DNA of 25,096 nt from CAZAGO01 sp964485045. GTDB lineage: Archaea; Nanobdellota; Nanobdellia; Pacearchaeales; GW2011-AR1. This document shows positions 1-8,800 of this stretch, piece after piece. How positions within the stretch are numbered: position 1 is the stretch's first letter; each line of letters starts with the position of its first letter. A program made the position numbers and the translations under genes. Under the pieces are notes generated by a model. The model worked only from the letters and a program-made list of their open reading frames with translations, had not been told where the DNA came from and ran no database searches. The stretch lies in assembly GCA_964485045.1 (NCBI GenBank), contig CAZAGO010000010.1:1-25096 (forward strand), read 5' to 3'.

Positions 1-71
1 ATTAAAGTTTAAATACTCTTTAGATCTTAACCTCTTGTTTATACAATAGATAACCAAATATACTAAAGAGG

Positions 72-87
72 GTACAATATGTTGTAC
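72..87. promoter_or_regulatory. NrdR-box-like palindrome upstream of nrdR
   Basis: GTACAA-TATG-TTGTAC is a perfect 6+6 inverted repeat ending 11 nt before the nrdR start codon. Its core ACAATATGTTGT matches 11 of 12 positions of the bacterial NrdR-box core as I remember it (ACWATATATWGT). The gene directly downstream encodes NrdR, so autoregulation of the nrd cluster is the natural reading. I found only one box, whereas bacterial sites usually come in pairs. Possible TATA elements lie at 8-15 (TTTAAATA) and 37-44 (GTTTATAC), and the box would lie at or just downstream of the transcription start for either. Confidence 0.55.
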
Positions 88-98
88 ATTTGTTTATA

Positions 99-536
99 AT
101 GAGATGTCCTTACTGTTCAAACGAATCTTTAAAAGTTACTAATAAAAGAAGCTCTCCCGATGGAATAAGACGAAGAAGAGAGTGCTTGAAATGCAAGAGA
201 AGATTTACAACTTATGAAAGAATAGAAAGTTCAAATATTTTTGTAATAAAGAAAGATGGAAGAAAAGAATTATTTAATCTAGATAAAATAAAAAATGGCC
301 TCATTAAAGCCTTTGAAAAAAGACCTATTTCCATAGAGCAAATAGAAAAAACTGCTCAAGAGATAGAAGAGAATATAAGAAAAAAAGGACAGAAAGAAAT
401 CAAAAGTTCAGCGATAGGAGAGTTAGTTATGAAAAAAATAAAAAAAGTTGATAATATTGCTTACATAAGATTTGCTTCTGTATATAGGGAATTCAAACAC
501 CCAAATGATTTTAAAAGAGAAATAAAAGAATTATAA
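99..536 (+). CDS. nrdR: Transcriptional repressor NrdR
   Basis: This 145-residue protein has the NrdR layout. An N-terminal zinc ribbon has Cys3, Cys6, Cys29 and Cys32, followed by a basic stretch and an ATP-cone from about residue 45 to 135. The family senses (d)ATP and represses ribonucleotide reductase genes. The start is taken at ATG 99, which gives the canonical MRCPYC beginning; an in-frame TTG at 90 would add three residues with no counterpart in the family. It is followed after 5 nt by nrdD, so regulator and target are one operon, and a NrdR-box-like palindrome sits just upstream. NrdR is mainly a bacterial family, so an archaeal copy suggests old transfer, although base composition here matches the neighbours. 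Identification is firm; the regulatory role here is inferred. Confidence 0.95.
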   Translation: MRCPYCSNESLKVTNKRSSPDGIRRRRECLKCKRRFTTYERIESSNIFVIKKDGRKELFNLDKIKNGLIKAFEKRPISIEQIEKTAQEIEENIRKKGQKEIKSSAIGELVMKKIKKVDNIAYIRFASVYREFKHPNDFKREIKEL

Positions 537-541
537 ATAAT

Positions 542-2668
542 ATGGTGAAAAAAATAAGAAAAAGAGATGGAAGTATTGTTCCTTTTCAGAAAGAAAAGAT
601 TGCTGAAGCTATATGGAAAGCAGTTAAAGCTGTTGGAGGAACTGATCAAGAAAGAGCTAAACAACTTTCTGAAATAATTCTTCGTTTAGCTGATGAAAAG
701 TATGGAGAAAATGGAATACCTGAAGTTGAAGACATTCAGGACAGTGTTGAAAAAGTGCTTATAGAAGAGGGGCATGCAAAAGTAGCTAAAGCTTATATTC
801 TTTATAGAAAAAGCCATGAAGAATTAAGAATTGTTAAAGGATTATTTGATACTATAGAGGTAGTTGATGATTATATTGGTTTAAATGATTGGATGGTTAA
901 GGAGAATTCCAATATGGGTTTTTCTCTCCAAGGATTAAACAATTATATTTCTACAAAAATAATCTCAAACTATTGGATTAGAAGAGTCTATCCCGAAGCA
1001 ATAAGAAAGGCTCACGAAAATAATGATATTCACGTTCACGATTTAGGAGTTTTAGGAGCTTATTGTGTAGGGTGGGATTTGAAAGATTTGCTTTTAACAG
1101 GATTTAGAGGGGCACCAGGAAAGGTTGTTTCAAAACCCCCAAAGCATCTTAGAACAGCTTTAAGCCAGATAGTAAACTTTTTTTATACTCTTCAAGGGGA
1201 AACTGCTGGAGCGCAAGCATTTTCAAATTTTGATACTCTTCTCGCACCTTTTGTAAGGTATGATAATTTAGAATATAAAGAAGTAAAACAATGTATGCAA
1301 GAATTTTGCTTTGGAATGGCTGTCCCAACAAGAGTTGGATTTCAAACCCCTTTCACAAATATCACTCTTGATCTAAAAGTTCCAGAATACATGAAAGAAG
1401 AATCTGTTATAATTGGAGGTGTTCCTCAAAAAGAAAAATACAAAGATTTCAAAAAAGAAATGGATATGATAAATAAAGCTTTTGCAGAATGTATGATTGA
1501 AGGTGATGCAAATGGCAGACCATTTACATTCCCTATTCCAACTTATAATATTACAAAAGAATTTGATTGGGATAATCCAGAATACGATTTAATTTGGGAA
1601 ATGACTGCAAAATATGGAATCCCATATTTTTCTAACTTCGTGAATTCTGATATGAAACCAGAAGATGCGAGAAGTATGTGTTGTAGATTGAGATTGGATC
1701 AAGCAGAATTAAGAAGAAGAGGTGGAGGTTTATTTGGAGCGAATCCTCAAACAGGTTCAATAGGAGTCGTAACAATAAATATGCCAAGATTAGGATTTAC
1801 TTCTGCAGACGAAGAAGATTTCTTTAAAAAATTATCTGAGTTAATGGAAATCTCTAAAGAAAGCCTTGAAATAAAAAGAAAAGCGATTGAAAGATTTACA
1901 CAAATGGGACTTTATCCTTATACTAAATTTTACTTAAGGACCGTTAATCAGAGATTTGGGCAATACTGGAAAAATCATTTTAGTACTATAGGACTTTTAG
2001 GAATGAATGAAGCAATTATGAACTTCATGCCTGGAGAAAATATCGCAACCCCAAGAGGAAGAGCTTTTTCTCTAAAAGTTCTTAGTTTTATGAGAGAAAA
2101 ACTTGCAGAATTTCAAAAAGAAACTGAAAATATGTATAATCTTGAAGCTACGCCTGGAGAGGGAACTTCATACAAATTTGCAAGAAATGATAAAAGACGT
2201 TTTGGAAGAATAATTGTAGCTAACGAAAAAGCTATAAGAGATGGAGAAGCAAAACCTTACTACACCAACTCTACACAACTCCCAGTAAATTATACAAGCG
2301 ATTTATTTGAAGCTCTTGATTTGCAAAATGAGCTTCAAACACAATATACTGGCGGAACAGTTTTTCATTCATTTATTGGAGAAAGAATTTCAAAACAAGC
2401 AGTAAAAAAAATAGTAAAGAAAATATCTGAAAGATATAAAATACCTTATTTTACTATAACCCCTACTTTTTCGATATGTCCAATTCATGGATATCTTGCA
2501 GGAGAACACGAATACTGCCCAATATGTAATCAAGAAGATGAATCTTCTCAAGAAACTGAAAGAGCTAACAGGGCACAAGCGATAGATGCTGTAACAAATA
2601 AAATTCTTTCAAATGGAATAGAAGGAGATTCTCCTTCTCAATTAAATTCATTAAATAAGGAGGTATAA
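542..2668 (+). CDS. nrdD: Anaerobic ribonucleoside-triphosphate reductase, large part without the glycyl-radical domain
   Basis: Class III reductase that makes dNTPs from NTPs under anoxia. An ATP-cone fills about residues 1-95 (it begins VKKIRKRDGSIVPF), followed by the ten-stranded barrel. A Cys pair at 380-381 (SMCCRLRLD) lies where the family's thiyl-radical cysteine is expected. The C-terminal zinc site is Cys646, Cys659, Cys662 with His649 (CPIHGY...CPIC). Normal NrdD then continues into a glycyl-radical loop (RVxGY). Here the protein instead has a 46-residue polar tail and stops, and the radical loop is on the next gene at 2671 in another frame. No RVxGY motif occurs anywhere in this polypeptide. 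The gene sits between nrdR and the small radical-domain gene and should need both that partner and NrdG. Confidence 0.95.
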   Translation: MVKKIRKRDGSIVPFQKEKIAEAIWKAVKAVGGTDQERAKQLSEIILRLADEKYGENGIPEVEDIQDSVEKVLIEEGHAKVAKAYILYRKSHEELRIVKGLFDTIEVVDDYIGLNDWMVKENSNMGFSLQGLNNYISTKIISNYWIRRVYPEAIRKAHENNDIHVHDLGVLGAYCVGWDLKDLLLTGFRGAPGKVVSKPPKHLRTALSQIVNFFYTLQGETAGAQAFSNFDTLLAPFVRYDNLEYKEVKQCMQEFCFGMAVPTRVGFQTPFTNITLDLKVPEYMKEESVIIGGVPQKEKYKDFKKEMDMINKAFAECMIEGDANGRPFTFPIPTYNITKEFDWDNPEYDLIWEMTAKYGIPYFSNFVNSDMKPEDARSMCCRLRLDQAELRRRGGGLFGANPQTGSIGVVTINMPRLGFTSADEEDFFKKLSELMEISKESLEIKRKAIERFTQMGLYPYTKFYLRTVNQRFGQYWKNHFSTIGLLGMNEAIMNFMPGENIATPRGRAFSLKVLSFMREKLAEFQKETENMYNLEATPGEGTSYKFARNDKRRFGRIIVANEKAIRDGEAKPYYTNSTQLPVNYTSDLFEALDLQNELQTQYTGGTVFHSFIGERISKQAVKKIVKKISERYKIPYFTITPTFSICPIHGYLAGEHEYCPICNQEDESSQETERANRAQAIDAVTNKILSNGIEGDSPSQLNSLNKEV
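2657..2664 (+). promoter_or_regulatory. Strong Shine-Dalgarno site for the glycyl-radical domain gene
   Basis: AAGGAGGT lies 6 nt before ATG 2671 and overlaps the last codons of nrdD. It is one of the best anti-16S matches in the window, in a genome where many first genes look leaderless. It argues that the downstream 41-codon frame is a real, translationally coupled gene and not the result of a sequencing frameshift. Confidence 0.8.
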
Positions 2669-2670
2669 AA

Positions 2671-2796
2671 ATGACTAAAACCAAATGTGAAGTTTATTCA
2701 AGAGTTGTTGGATACATAAGACCTGTAAGTAATTGGAATGAAGGAAAAGAAGCGGAATTCAAAGAGCGTAGAACTTTTGAGACTGAATGCGCTTGA
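2671..2796 (+). CDS. Detached glycyl-radical domain of NrdD
   Basis: This 41-residue protein consists almost only of the conserved C-terminal radical loop of class III ribonucleotide reductase: SRVVGY, then RPVSNWNEGK, then EFKERRTF. The radical glycine would be Gly14. Its frame is shifted relative to nrdD, whose stop codon lies 2 nt before this ATG, and it has an AAGGAGGT ribosome binding site. It is too short for most ORF callers. It should dock into the NrdD barrel and be activated by NrdG, encoded 39 nt downstream. Known parallels: GrcA (YfiD) is a free-standing glycyl-radical domain for pyruvate formate-lyase, and I recall short NrdD-like proteins annotated in some bacteria. A frameshift error is the alternative, but the dedicated ribosome binding site and start codon make it less likely. 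Confidence 0.88.
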   Translation: MTKTKCEVYSRVVGYIRPVSNWNEGKEAEFKERRTFETECA

Positions 2797-2835
2797 AGTA
2801 GAACACCCTTTTCTTAATTTGAATTTATTTAAAAA

Positions 2836-3540
2836 ATGAAAATAGCAGGAATAGAAAAAACCACTTTAATAGACTATCCTAATAAAATTGCCTGCACTCT
2901 TTTTCTTTATGGATGCAATTTTAGATGTAAGTTTTGTCATAATCCAGAATTAGTTATTCTTCCATTAAAAAAAGAAATTTCGGAAGAAGAAATTTTAAAC
3001 TATCTAAAAAAAAGAAAAAATCAGCTAGAAGGTGTGTGTATAACAGGCGGGGAACCTCTTATGGCAATTAATAAAAGTTTTTTAAAAAAAATAAAAGATT
3101 TGGGATATTGCATAAAGATAGATACAAACGGAAGTATTCCAAAAACACTAAAAGAATTAATTGAAGAAAAACTTGTTAATTTTATTGCAATGGATATAAA
3201 ATCTAATAAAGAAAATTATTACAAACTCATAGATTCGAATATAGATTTAAAAAATATAGAAAAAAGCATGAAAATAATAGAAAAATCTGGAGTTGATTAT
3301 GAATTTAGAACAACAATAGTAAAAGATTTTCACACCCTAGAAAATATCAAAAGCATGGCTGAATGGATAAATAAAGTTCTTGAAAAAAAACCAAAAAAAA
3401 TTTGTCTTCAAGGATTTAAGAATCAAGGAAAAATACTTTGTAAAGATTTTTCTGAAAAAAAAGACACTCCAGAAAAATATTTGAAAGAATTAAAAGAAGA
3501 AATATCCCCTTTTTTTGAAGAAATAGAAATACGATTCTAA
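2836..3540 (+). CDS. nrdG: Anaerobic ribonucleotide reductase activating protein (radical SAM)
   Basis: A 234-residue radical SAM enzyme that installs the glycyl radical on NrdD. The cluster motif is Cys27-x3-Cys31-x2-Cys34 (CNFRCKFC), and the SAM-contacting GGEP is at residues 71-74. The N-terminus (MKIAGIEKTTLIDYP) and length fit the NrdG2-type branch, which is longer than the ~155-residue E. coli NrdG. The substrate glycine is on the separate 41-residue protein just upstream, so this activase must recognise a two-chain reductase. No TATA element is seen at the usual distance, so it is probably co-transcribed with nrdR-nrdD. Confidence 0.93.
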   Translation: MKIAGIEKTTLIDYPNKIACTLFLYGCNFRCKFCHNPELVILPLKKEISEEEILNYLKKRKNQLEGVCITGGEPLMAINKSFLKKIKDLGYCIKIDTNGSIPKTLKELIEEKLVNFIAMDIKSNKENYYKLIDSNIDLKNIEKSMKIIEKSGVDYEFRTTIVKDFHTLENIKSMAEWINKVLEKKPKKICLQGFKNQGKILCKDFSEKKDTPEKYLKELKEEISPFFEEIEIRF

Positions 3541-3550
3541 AATCACAATT

Positions 3551-3558
3551 TTTATAAA
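3551..3558 (+). promoter_or_regulatory. TATA box for thioredoxin
   Basis: TTTATAAA begins exactly 29 nt before the thioredoxin ATG, which places the transcription start at or next to the start codon (leaderless mRNA). Confidence 0.75.
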
Positions 3559-3579
3559 ACCTCTTTTCATTCTAAAAAA

Positions 3580-3909
3580 ATGGTAAATAATAATCTTATT
3601 CCAGAATTAACTGAGAAAGAGTTTGAATCTTTCCATAAGCAAGGTGTAGTAATTATAGATTTCTTTGCAGAATGGTGTATGCCTTGTACAATGATGTCTC
3701 CAATAATGGAAGAACTTAGCCAAAAATTTAAGAATAAAATAAAAATAGGAAAAATAGATATATCTGAAAATGAAAACCTTGCTGAAAAGTATGGAATAAG
3801 TTCTATTCCTTCTTTTATTATATTCAAAGAAGGAAAAATAGTAAAACAGTTTTCTGGAATGACTTCTTCTGAAGAGTTTTCTGATATAATTGAAGAATTT
3901 ATAAGGTGA
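3580..3909 (+). CDS. trxA: Thioredoxin
   Basis: A 109-residue single-domain thioredoxin. The active site is Trp32-Cys33-Met34-Pro35-Cys36, with Asp27 buried before it and the cis-proline at Pro77 (SSIPSF). Length and layout are those of a cytosolic thioredoxin with no signal peptide. It has its own TATA box 29 nt upstream and follows nrdG. Class III reductases usually use formate as reductant, although thioredoxin-dependent members are known, so a link to the nrd cluster is possible but not shown. Confidence 0.93.
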   Translation: MVNNNLIPELTEKEFESFHKQGVVIIDFFAEWCMPCTMMSPIMEELSQKFKNKIKIGKIDISENENLAEKYGISSIPSFIIFKEGKIVKQFSGMTSSEEFSDIIEEFIR

Positions 3910-3912
3910 AGT

Positions 3913-3920
3913 TTTATAAA
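3913..3920 (+). promoter_or_regulatory. TATA box for tRNA-Lys
   Basis: TTTATAAA starts a few bases after the thioredoxin stop. A start about 29 nt downstream would give the tRNA precursor a 5' leader of roughly 20 nt for RNase P. Confidence 0.65.
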
Positions 3921-3961
3921 GTAAAAAAGGAAAAGATATTCTATATGCCCTTTGCTGTAAA

Positions 3962-4035
3962 GGCCCCGTAGCTCAGTTTGGTAGAGCACTAGACTTTTAA
4001 TCTAGGTGTCGCGGGTTCAAGTCCCGTCGGGGCCA
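3962..4035 (+). tRNA. tRNA-Lys (anticodon UUU)
   Basis: Complete 74-nt cloverleaf. The acceptor stem GGCCCCG pairs with CGGGGCC and the discriminator is A. The D arm is GCTC/GAGC. The anticodon stem CTAGA/TCTAG encloses the loop CTTTTAA, giving anticodon TTT. The T arm has loop TTCAAGT. There is no intron and CCA is not encoded; a short T run follows directly. Confidence 0.97.
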
Positions 4036-4071
4036 TTTTATGGACATGTGCATTCATAAATATTTTAAAAA

Positions 4072-5325
4072 ATGGGAAAGTATAAACAAGAAATAATATC
4101 CAGGCTTGAAAAAACTAAAGAAAAAGCAAACGCTCTAAATGAAAAAGAACTAAGAATAGAAGAAAAAGATATAAAATTATTAAGAGAGCCAAAAAGAATT
4201 CTTCTCGTCAACTTTCCTGTGAAGACCTTGAAAGGAATTGAGATAATAAATGGATATAGAGTTCAGTATAATGATGCTCTTGGACCTACAAAAGGAGGGA
4301 TACGATTTCATCCCGAAGTAGATTTAGAAGAAGTAACAGCTCTTGGTTTTTGGATGGCACTAAAGTGTTCTCTATTAGGATTACCTTACGGAGGAGCAAA
4401 AGGAGGAATAACGATTAATCCAAAAGAATACAATGAAAAAGAACTTGAAGAAATAAGCAGAGCTTATGTTAAACAAATAAAAGATTTTATAGGACCTATG
4501 AAAGATGTTCCTGCTCCTGATGTTTATACAAATCCAACAATAATGGGTTGGATGAGTGATGAATTTAACAAATTAAATGAAAAACCTGCCCTTGCAACTT
4601 TTACTGGAAAACCTTTGAATATGGGAGGAATTGAAGGAAGAAGTTATTCTACTTCTAAAGGAGGAGAATTTATTCTTAAAAAAGCAGTAGAAAAATATGA
4701 TATTCCAAAAAATTCTAGAGTTGCCATTCAAGGATTTGGAAATGTTGGTGGGCACTTAGCAGAATTTTTGTATAAAGAGGGATTTAAAATAATTGCAATA
4801 AGTGATAGCAAAGGTGGAATTTATTCTGAAAAAGGAATAAATATCCCAAAACTAATTGAATACAAAAAAGAGTCTGGAAATGTTTGTGGATTTGAAGATT
4901 TAAAAGAAATTTCAAATGAAGATCTGCTTGAAATAGAAACAGATATACTCATTCCTGCAGCTCTTTCAAATGCAATCACTAATGAAAATGCAGATAAAAT
5001 AAAAGCAAAAATAATACTTGAGCTTGCAAATGGACCCATAACAAGTGAAGCAGATGAAATACTCAATAAAAAACAAATACTAGTTCTTCCAGACATTTTA
5101 TCTAATGCGGGAGGAGTAGTAGTTTCTTATTTTGAATGGTGCCAAAACCTTGCAGATGAAAAGTGGACAGAAAAAGAAGTTCTTGAAAAATTAGAAAAAA
5201 AGATGAATGATGCATTTGATACTCTTTATAATGAATATGTTTCTAAGTTTGGATTAGATTTTAGAACTTCTGCTTACATCCATTCTATAATAAGGATTCT
5301 TAATGCTGAAAAAGAAAGAATTTAA
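4072..5325 (+). CDS. gdhA: Glutamate dehydrogenase (Glu/Leu/Phe/Val family)
   Basis: A 417-residue enzyme that interconverts glutamate and 2-oxoglutarate plus ammonia. The catalytic region is LPYGGAKGG with Lys110. The substrate domain also shows PAPDVYTNPTIMGWM and KPLNMGGIEGR. The Rossmann fold follows with GFGNVG at 221-226 and an acidic SDS after the second strand, which favours NAD over NADP. Length and motif order are normal for archaeal hexameric GDH. It lies 36 nt after tRNA-Lys and has no clear TATA box at the usual distance. A terminator hairpin follows the stop. Confidence 0.95.
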   Translation: MGKYKQEIISRLEKTKEKANALNEKELRIEEKDIKLLREPKRILLVNFPVKTLKGIEIINGYRVQYNDALGPTKGGIRFHPEVDLEEVTALGFWMALKCSLLGLPYGGAKGGITINPKEYNEKELEEISRAYVKQIKDFIGPMKDVPAPDVYTNPTIMGWMSDEFNKLNEKPALATFTGKPLNMGGIEGRSYSTSKGGEFILKKAVEKYDIPKNSRVAIQGFGNVGGHLAEFLYKEGFKIIAISDSKGGIYSEKGINIPKLIEYKKESGNVCGFEDLKEISNEDLLEIETDILIPAALSNAITNENADKIKAKIILELANGPITSEADEILNKKQILVLPDILSNAGGVVVSYFEWCQNLADEKWTEKEVLEKLEKKMNDAFDTLYNEYVSKFGLDFRTSAYIHSIIRILNAEKERI

Positions 5326-5327
5326 AT

Positions 5328-5537
5328 TTTATTGAAAAAAACCTTTCAAACACCTAACAGAAAGGTTTTTAAACCAAGTTTTNNNNNNNNNNNNNNNNNN
5401 NNNNNNNNNNNNNNNNNNNNNNNNNNNNNNNNNNNNNNNNNNNNNNNNNNNNNNNNNNNNNNNNNNNNNNNNNNNNNNNNNNTTTATTGAAAAAAACCTT
5501 TCAAACACCTAACAGAAAGGTTTTTAAACCAAGTTTT
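5328..5537. other. Assembly gap (100 N at 5383-5482) flanked by identical 55-bp copies
   Basis: The 55 bases at 5328-5382 are repeated exactly at 5483-5537 and both copies abut the N run. This is what unmerged contig ends from a k=55 de Bruijn assembly look like. The true sequence probably has one copy and no gap, so about 155 bp would be removed. Confidence 0.85.
5337..5370 (+). terminator. Hairpin with T run after gdhA
   Basis: AAAAACCTTTC and GAAAGGTTTTT form a perfect 11-bp stem around a 12-nt loop and end in a T run, like an intrinsic terminator. The same hairpin is present again at 5492-5525 because the sequence is duplicated on both sides of the N gap. The distal arm (GGTTTTTAAA) could also act as a TATA element. 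Confidence 0.55.
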
Positions 5538-5580
5538 AATATCTTTTATTATTATAGAGTTGCTAAAAGTGTAAAACTAT

Positions 5581-5613
5581 CTCTATAACCCCTAAACATT
5601 TATCGTCGATAAA
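5581..5613 (+). promoter_or_regulatory. Candidate promoter and operator of the RNA polymerase operon
   Basis: A weak TATA candidate CTCTATAA (5581-5588) would start transcription near 5610. A perfect palindrome, TTTATCG-T-CGATAAA (5599-5613), straddles that point and ends 6 nt before the rpoH start codon. An alternative TATA (TTTTTAAA) lies in the terminator arm near 5521. The operator role is inference from position and symmetry. Confidence 0.4.
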
Positions 5614-5619
5614 AAAAAG

Positions 5620-5826
5620 ATGCACATTCTTCAGCCAAAACATTCCAAGATTTCAGAAAAAGAGGCAGAAGAAATTCTAAAAAAATTTAACATTTCTAAA
5701 GCACAATTACCAAAAATATCACTCACAGATCCAGCACTTCCTGAAGGTTGCCAAACTGGAGAAATAATAAAAGTTCAAAGAAAGGAAGAAGAAAATATTT
5801 TCGTTTCTTACAGAGTTGTGGTATAA
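5620..5826 (+). CDS. rpoH: DNA-directed RNA polymerase subunit H
   Basis: A 68-residue archaeal Rpb5-like subunit. It opens with HILQPKHSKIS and continues with the alternating EEAEEIL...QLPKI..TDPA pattern, ending in the YRVVV strand typical of RpoH. It is slightly shorter than the usual 75-84 residues. It is first in the polymerase operon, and its stop lies 2 nt before the rpoB ATG, which indicates coupling. Confidence 0.94.
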   Translation: MHILQPKHSKISEKEAEEILKKFNISKAQLPKISLTDPALPEGCQTGEIIKVQRKEEENIFVSYRVVV

Positions 5827-5828
5827 AA

Positions 5829-8800
5829 ATGAAAAAAGATCAGCATTTAATAATAAAAAAATATCTCAAGGAAAACTCTCTAGTAGAATCTAATATAACT
5901 TCTTATAATAATTTCATCGAAAAAAGAATGCAAGAAATTGTTGATGAAATTTCAGAAACAATAGAAAAAGATGATTTTGAAATAAATCTTGGAAAAGTAA
6001 GCGTTGGAAGACCTGTAGTTATAGAAGCAGATGGAAGCTCTTCTTTACTTATGCCTTCAGAAGCAAGATTGAGAAACTTAACTTATGCGGCACCAATTCA
6101 TCTTGAAATAACTGTAAAAAAAGATGGACAAGTTGATTCTGAAACAGTTGAAATAGGAAAAATTCCTGTAATGGTTAAGAGTGAAGTTTGTAACACACAT
6201 GGAATGTCTCGTGAAGAACTTATAAAGAATTATCATGACCCTTTAGACCCTGGAGGATATTTTATAATAAAAGGAAATGAAAGAGTAATGACTCTTGCAG
6301 AAGATTTGGCAGAAAATCAACCATTCATAGAAACAAACATAAAAGATGAACTTGTTCTAAGACTCTTCTCCTTAAGAGGAACATATAGAATACCTACAAA
6401 AATTTCTGAAAATAAACAAGGAATAATTGAGCTATCTTTTAGTAGATTCAAGAGTCTTCCACTGATTATAGTTCTTAAAGCACTGGGATTAACAAAAGAA
6501 GCAGACATTGCAAAATATATTGGAAAAGAAACTGATAGTATAATAGTCAATCTCTATGAATTTGTGGATATTGCAACTAAAGAAGATGCAATGATTTATA
6601 TCGCAGAAAAAACAAATCTTCAAGGAACAAGAAAAGAGGTTCTTGAAAGAGTTAAGCAAAGAATGGATTCATATCTTTTTCCCCATATAGGACAAAAAAA
6701 AGAAGATAGAATAAAAAAAGCAATAACTCTTTGTAAATTTGTAAAACAACTTCTTCTTGCAAAAGAAAATTCAGATTTAAGAACAGATAAAGACCATTAT
6801 GCTAACAAAAGAGTAAGACTCTCTGGTGATTTGCTTGCTTCATTATTTAGAGTTAACTTAAGAATTTTAATAAGAGATATTCACTACTCTCTTCAAAAAT
6901 CTTCAAAGAGGAAAAAATTCTTTTCTATAAAAATAATTGCAAAATCAACACTTTTTTCACATAGAATTGAATCCGCTATTGCTACAGGAAGCTGGACTGG
7001 AGAAAGAAGTGGAGTAACACAGAATATGGATAAGACAAATTATCTTGCTACAATTTCTCAGTTACAGAGAGTTGCAAGTATGCTTGCAAGTGAACAAGAA
7101 AATTTTATGGCAAGAACGCTTCATCCAACACATTATGGGAGATTCTGTCCTATAGAAACCCCTGAAGGAACTGAAATAGGATTGAGAAAAAATTTAGCAA
7201 TATTAAGTAAAATTTCTACAAGAATAGAAATGGATGAAGAAAAATTCATAAAGACTTTAGAAGCAGAAGGATCATTTGATAAAGAAGGAATAGATGGAAG
7301 GGAAATCTTCCTTAATGGAAAGTTTATAGGAAGTACAAAGGAACCTGAACTTTTTGTTTATAAAATGAAAGAAGAAAGAAGAAGAGGAATTTTACCTCTC
7401 CAAATGAACGTAAGAAATGATAATTCTGCTAAGCTTGTTTCTATTTCTACTGAAACCGGAAGAGTCCTAAGACCTTTGATAATAGTTGATAACGGTTCTC
7501 CAAGATTAAAAGATGAACATCTTGTTCAGATAGAACAAGGAGTTATGAAATGGGAGGACCTGATAAAACAAGGAATAATAGAATATCTCGATGCTGCTGA
7601 AGAAGAAAATGCTCTTGTTGCACTTATAAAAGAAGAAATTACTGAAAAGCACACTCACCTTGAAATAGATACTATAGACTTATTTGGAATAATTACTAGC
7701 TTAGTCCCATATGGAAATCATGATCAGAGCTCAAGATTGAATAGAGGAAGTAAAACACAGAAACAAGCTCTAGGAATTTATGCGGCAAATTATTTGTGTA
7801 GACTTGATACGGATGTAAGTATATTACAATACCCTCAAAAACCAATTGTAAGAAGTTTTGTGTATGATACACTGAATACATATCCTGCTGGGCAGAATCT
7901 CATTGTAGCAGTAATGACCTATGAAGGATATAACATGGAAGATTCTCTTGTATTAAATAAAGGAAGTGTAGATAGAGGTATTGGAAGAAGCTTTTACTTC
8001 AGACCTTATTCTTCTGTTGAAATAAATTATGCTGGAGGACTAAAAGATGAAATATGTGTTCCAGATAAAGATGTTTCTGGATACAGATTAGAATCTAGTT
8101 ATAAGTCTCTTGAAGAAGATGGAGTCACTTATCCAGAAGCTGAAATAAGTGAAGGAGAAGTAATAATAGGAAAACTCTCTCCTCCTAAGTTTTTATCAGA
8201 GGCTAGAGAAATCTCTATAAGAACAAAAAAAGAATCAAGCGTGACAATGAGACAAGAAGAAAAAGGAATAGTAGATGCTGTTTTTATAACAGAAGATGAT
8301 GAGGGAAATAAAGTTGTTCAGGTTAAAACAAGAGATCAAAGAATTCCTGAATTAGGAGACAAATTTGCAACTTCACATGGACAGAAAGGAGTTATAGGAA
8401 TGATTGCTCCAGAAGAAGATATCCCCTTCACTTCTAGAGGAGTAAAACCTGATGTAATGTTTAATCCTCATGGACTTCCAAGCCGTATGACTGTTGGATA
8501 TTTAATGGAACTTCTTGCAGGAAAAGTTGGTTGTTTAAAAGGAGAGGTAGTAGAAGGAACTTCATTTAGTGGAGAAAGTAAAAAAGAACTTGAAGAACAA
8601 TTAAAAGAACTCGGATTTAGATATGACGGAAAAGAAGTTATGTACAGTGGAATAACTGGAAAAAAAATTCATTCAAAAATATTTATTGGAAATTTATATT
8701 ATTTAAAACTCAAATATATGGTTGGAAACAAATTGCATGGAAGAGCTTCAGGAAAGGTAGCTCTACTTACAAGACAACCTGTAGAAGGAAGATCAAGAGG

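Noticed and set aside
2666..2676. Programmed frameshift or stop read-through joining NrdD to the radical domain
   Set aside because: There is no slippery sequence or selenocysteine-type context at the stop, and the downstream frame has its own ATG with an optimal Shine-Dalgarno site. Separate translation is simpler.
5328..5537. Biological direct repeat or insertion flanked by target duplications
   Set aside because: The copies are exactly 55 bp, touch the N run on both sides, and the same occurs at a second gap, which fits an assembly overlap.
5748..5828. Upstream extension of rpoB by 27 codons inside rpoH
   Set aside because: The extension overlaps rpoH in another frame and has no resemblance to the RpoB N-terminus; ATG 5829 directly after the rpoH stop is the natural start.
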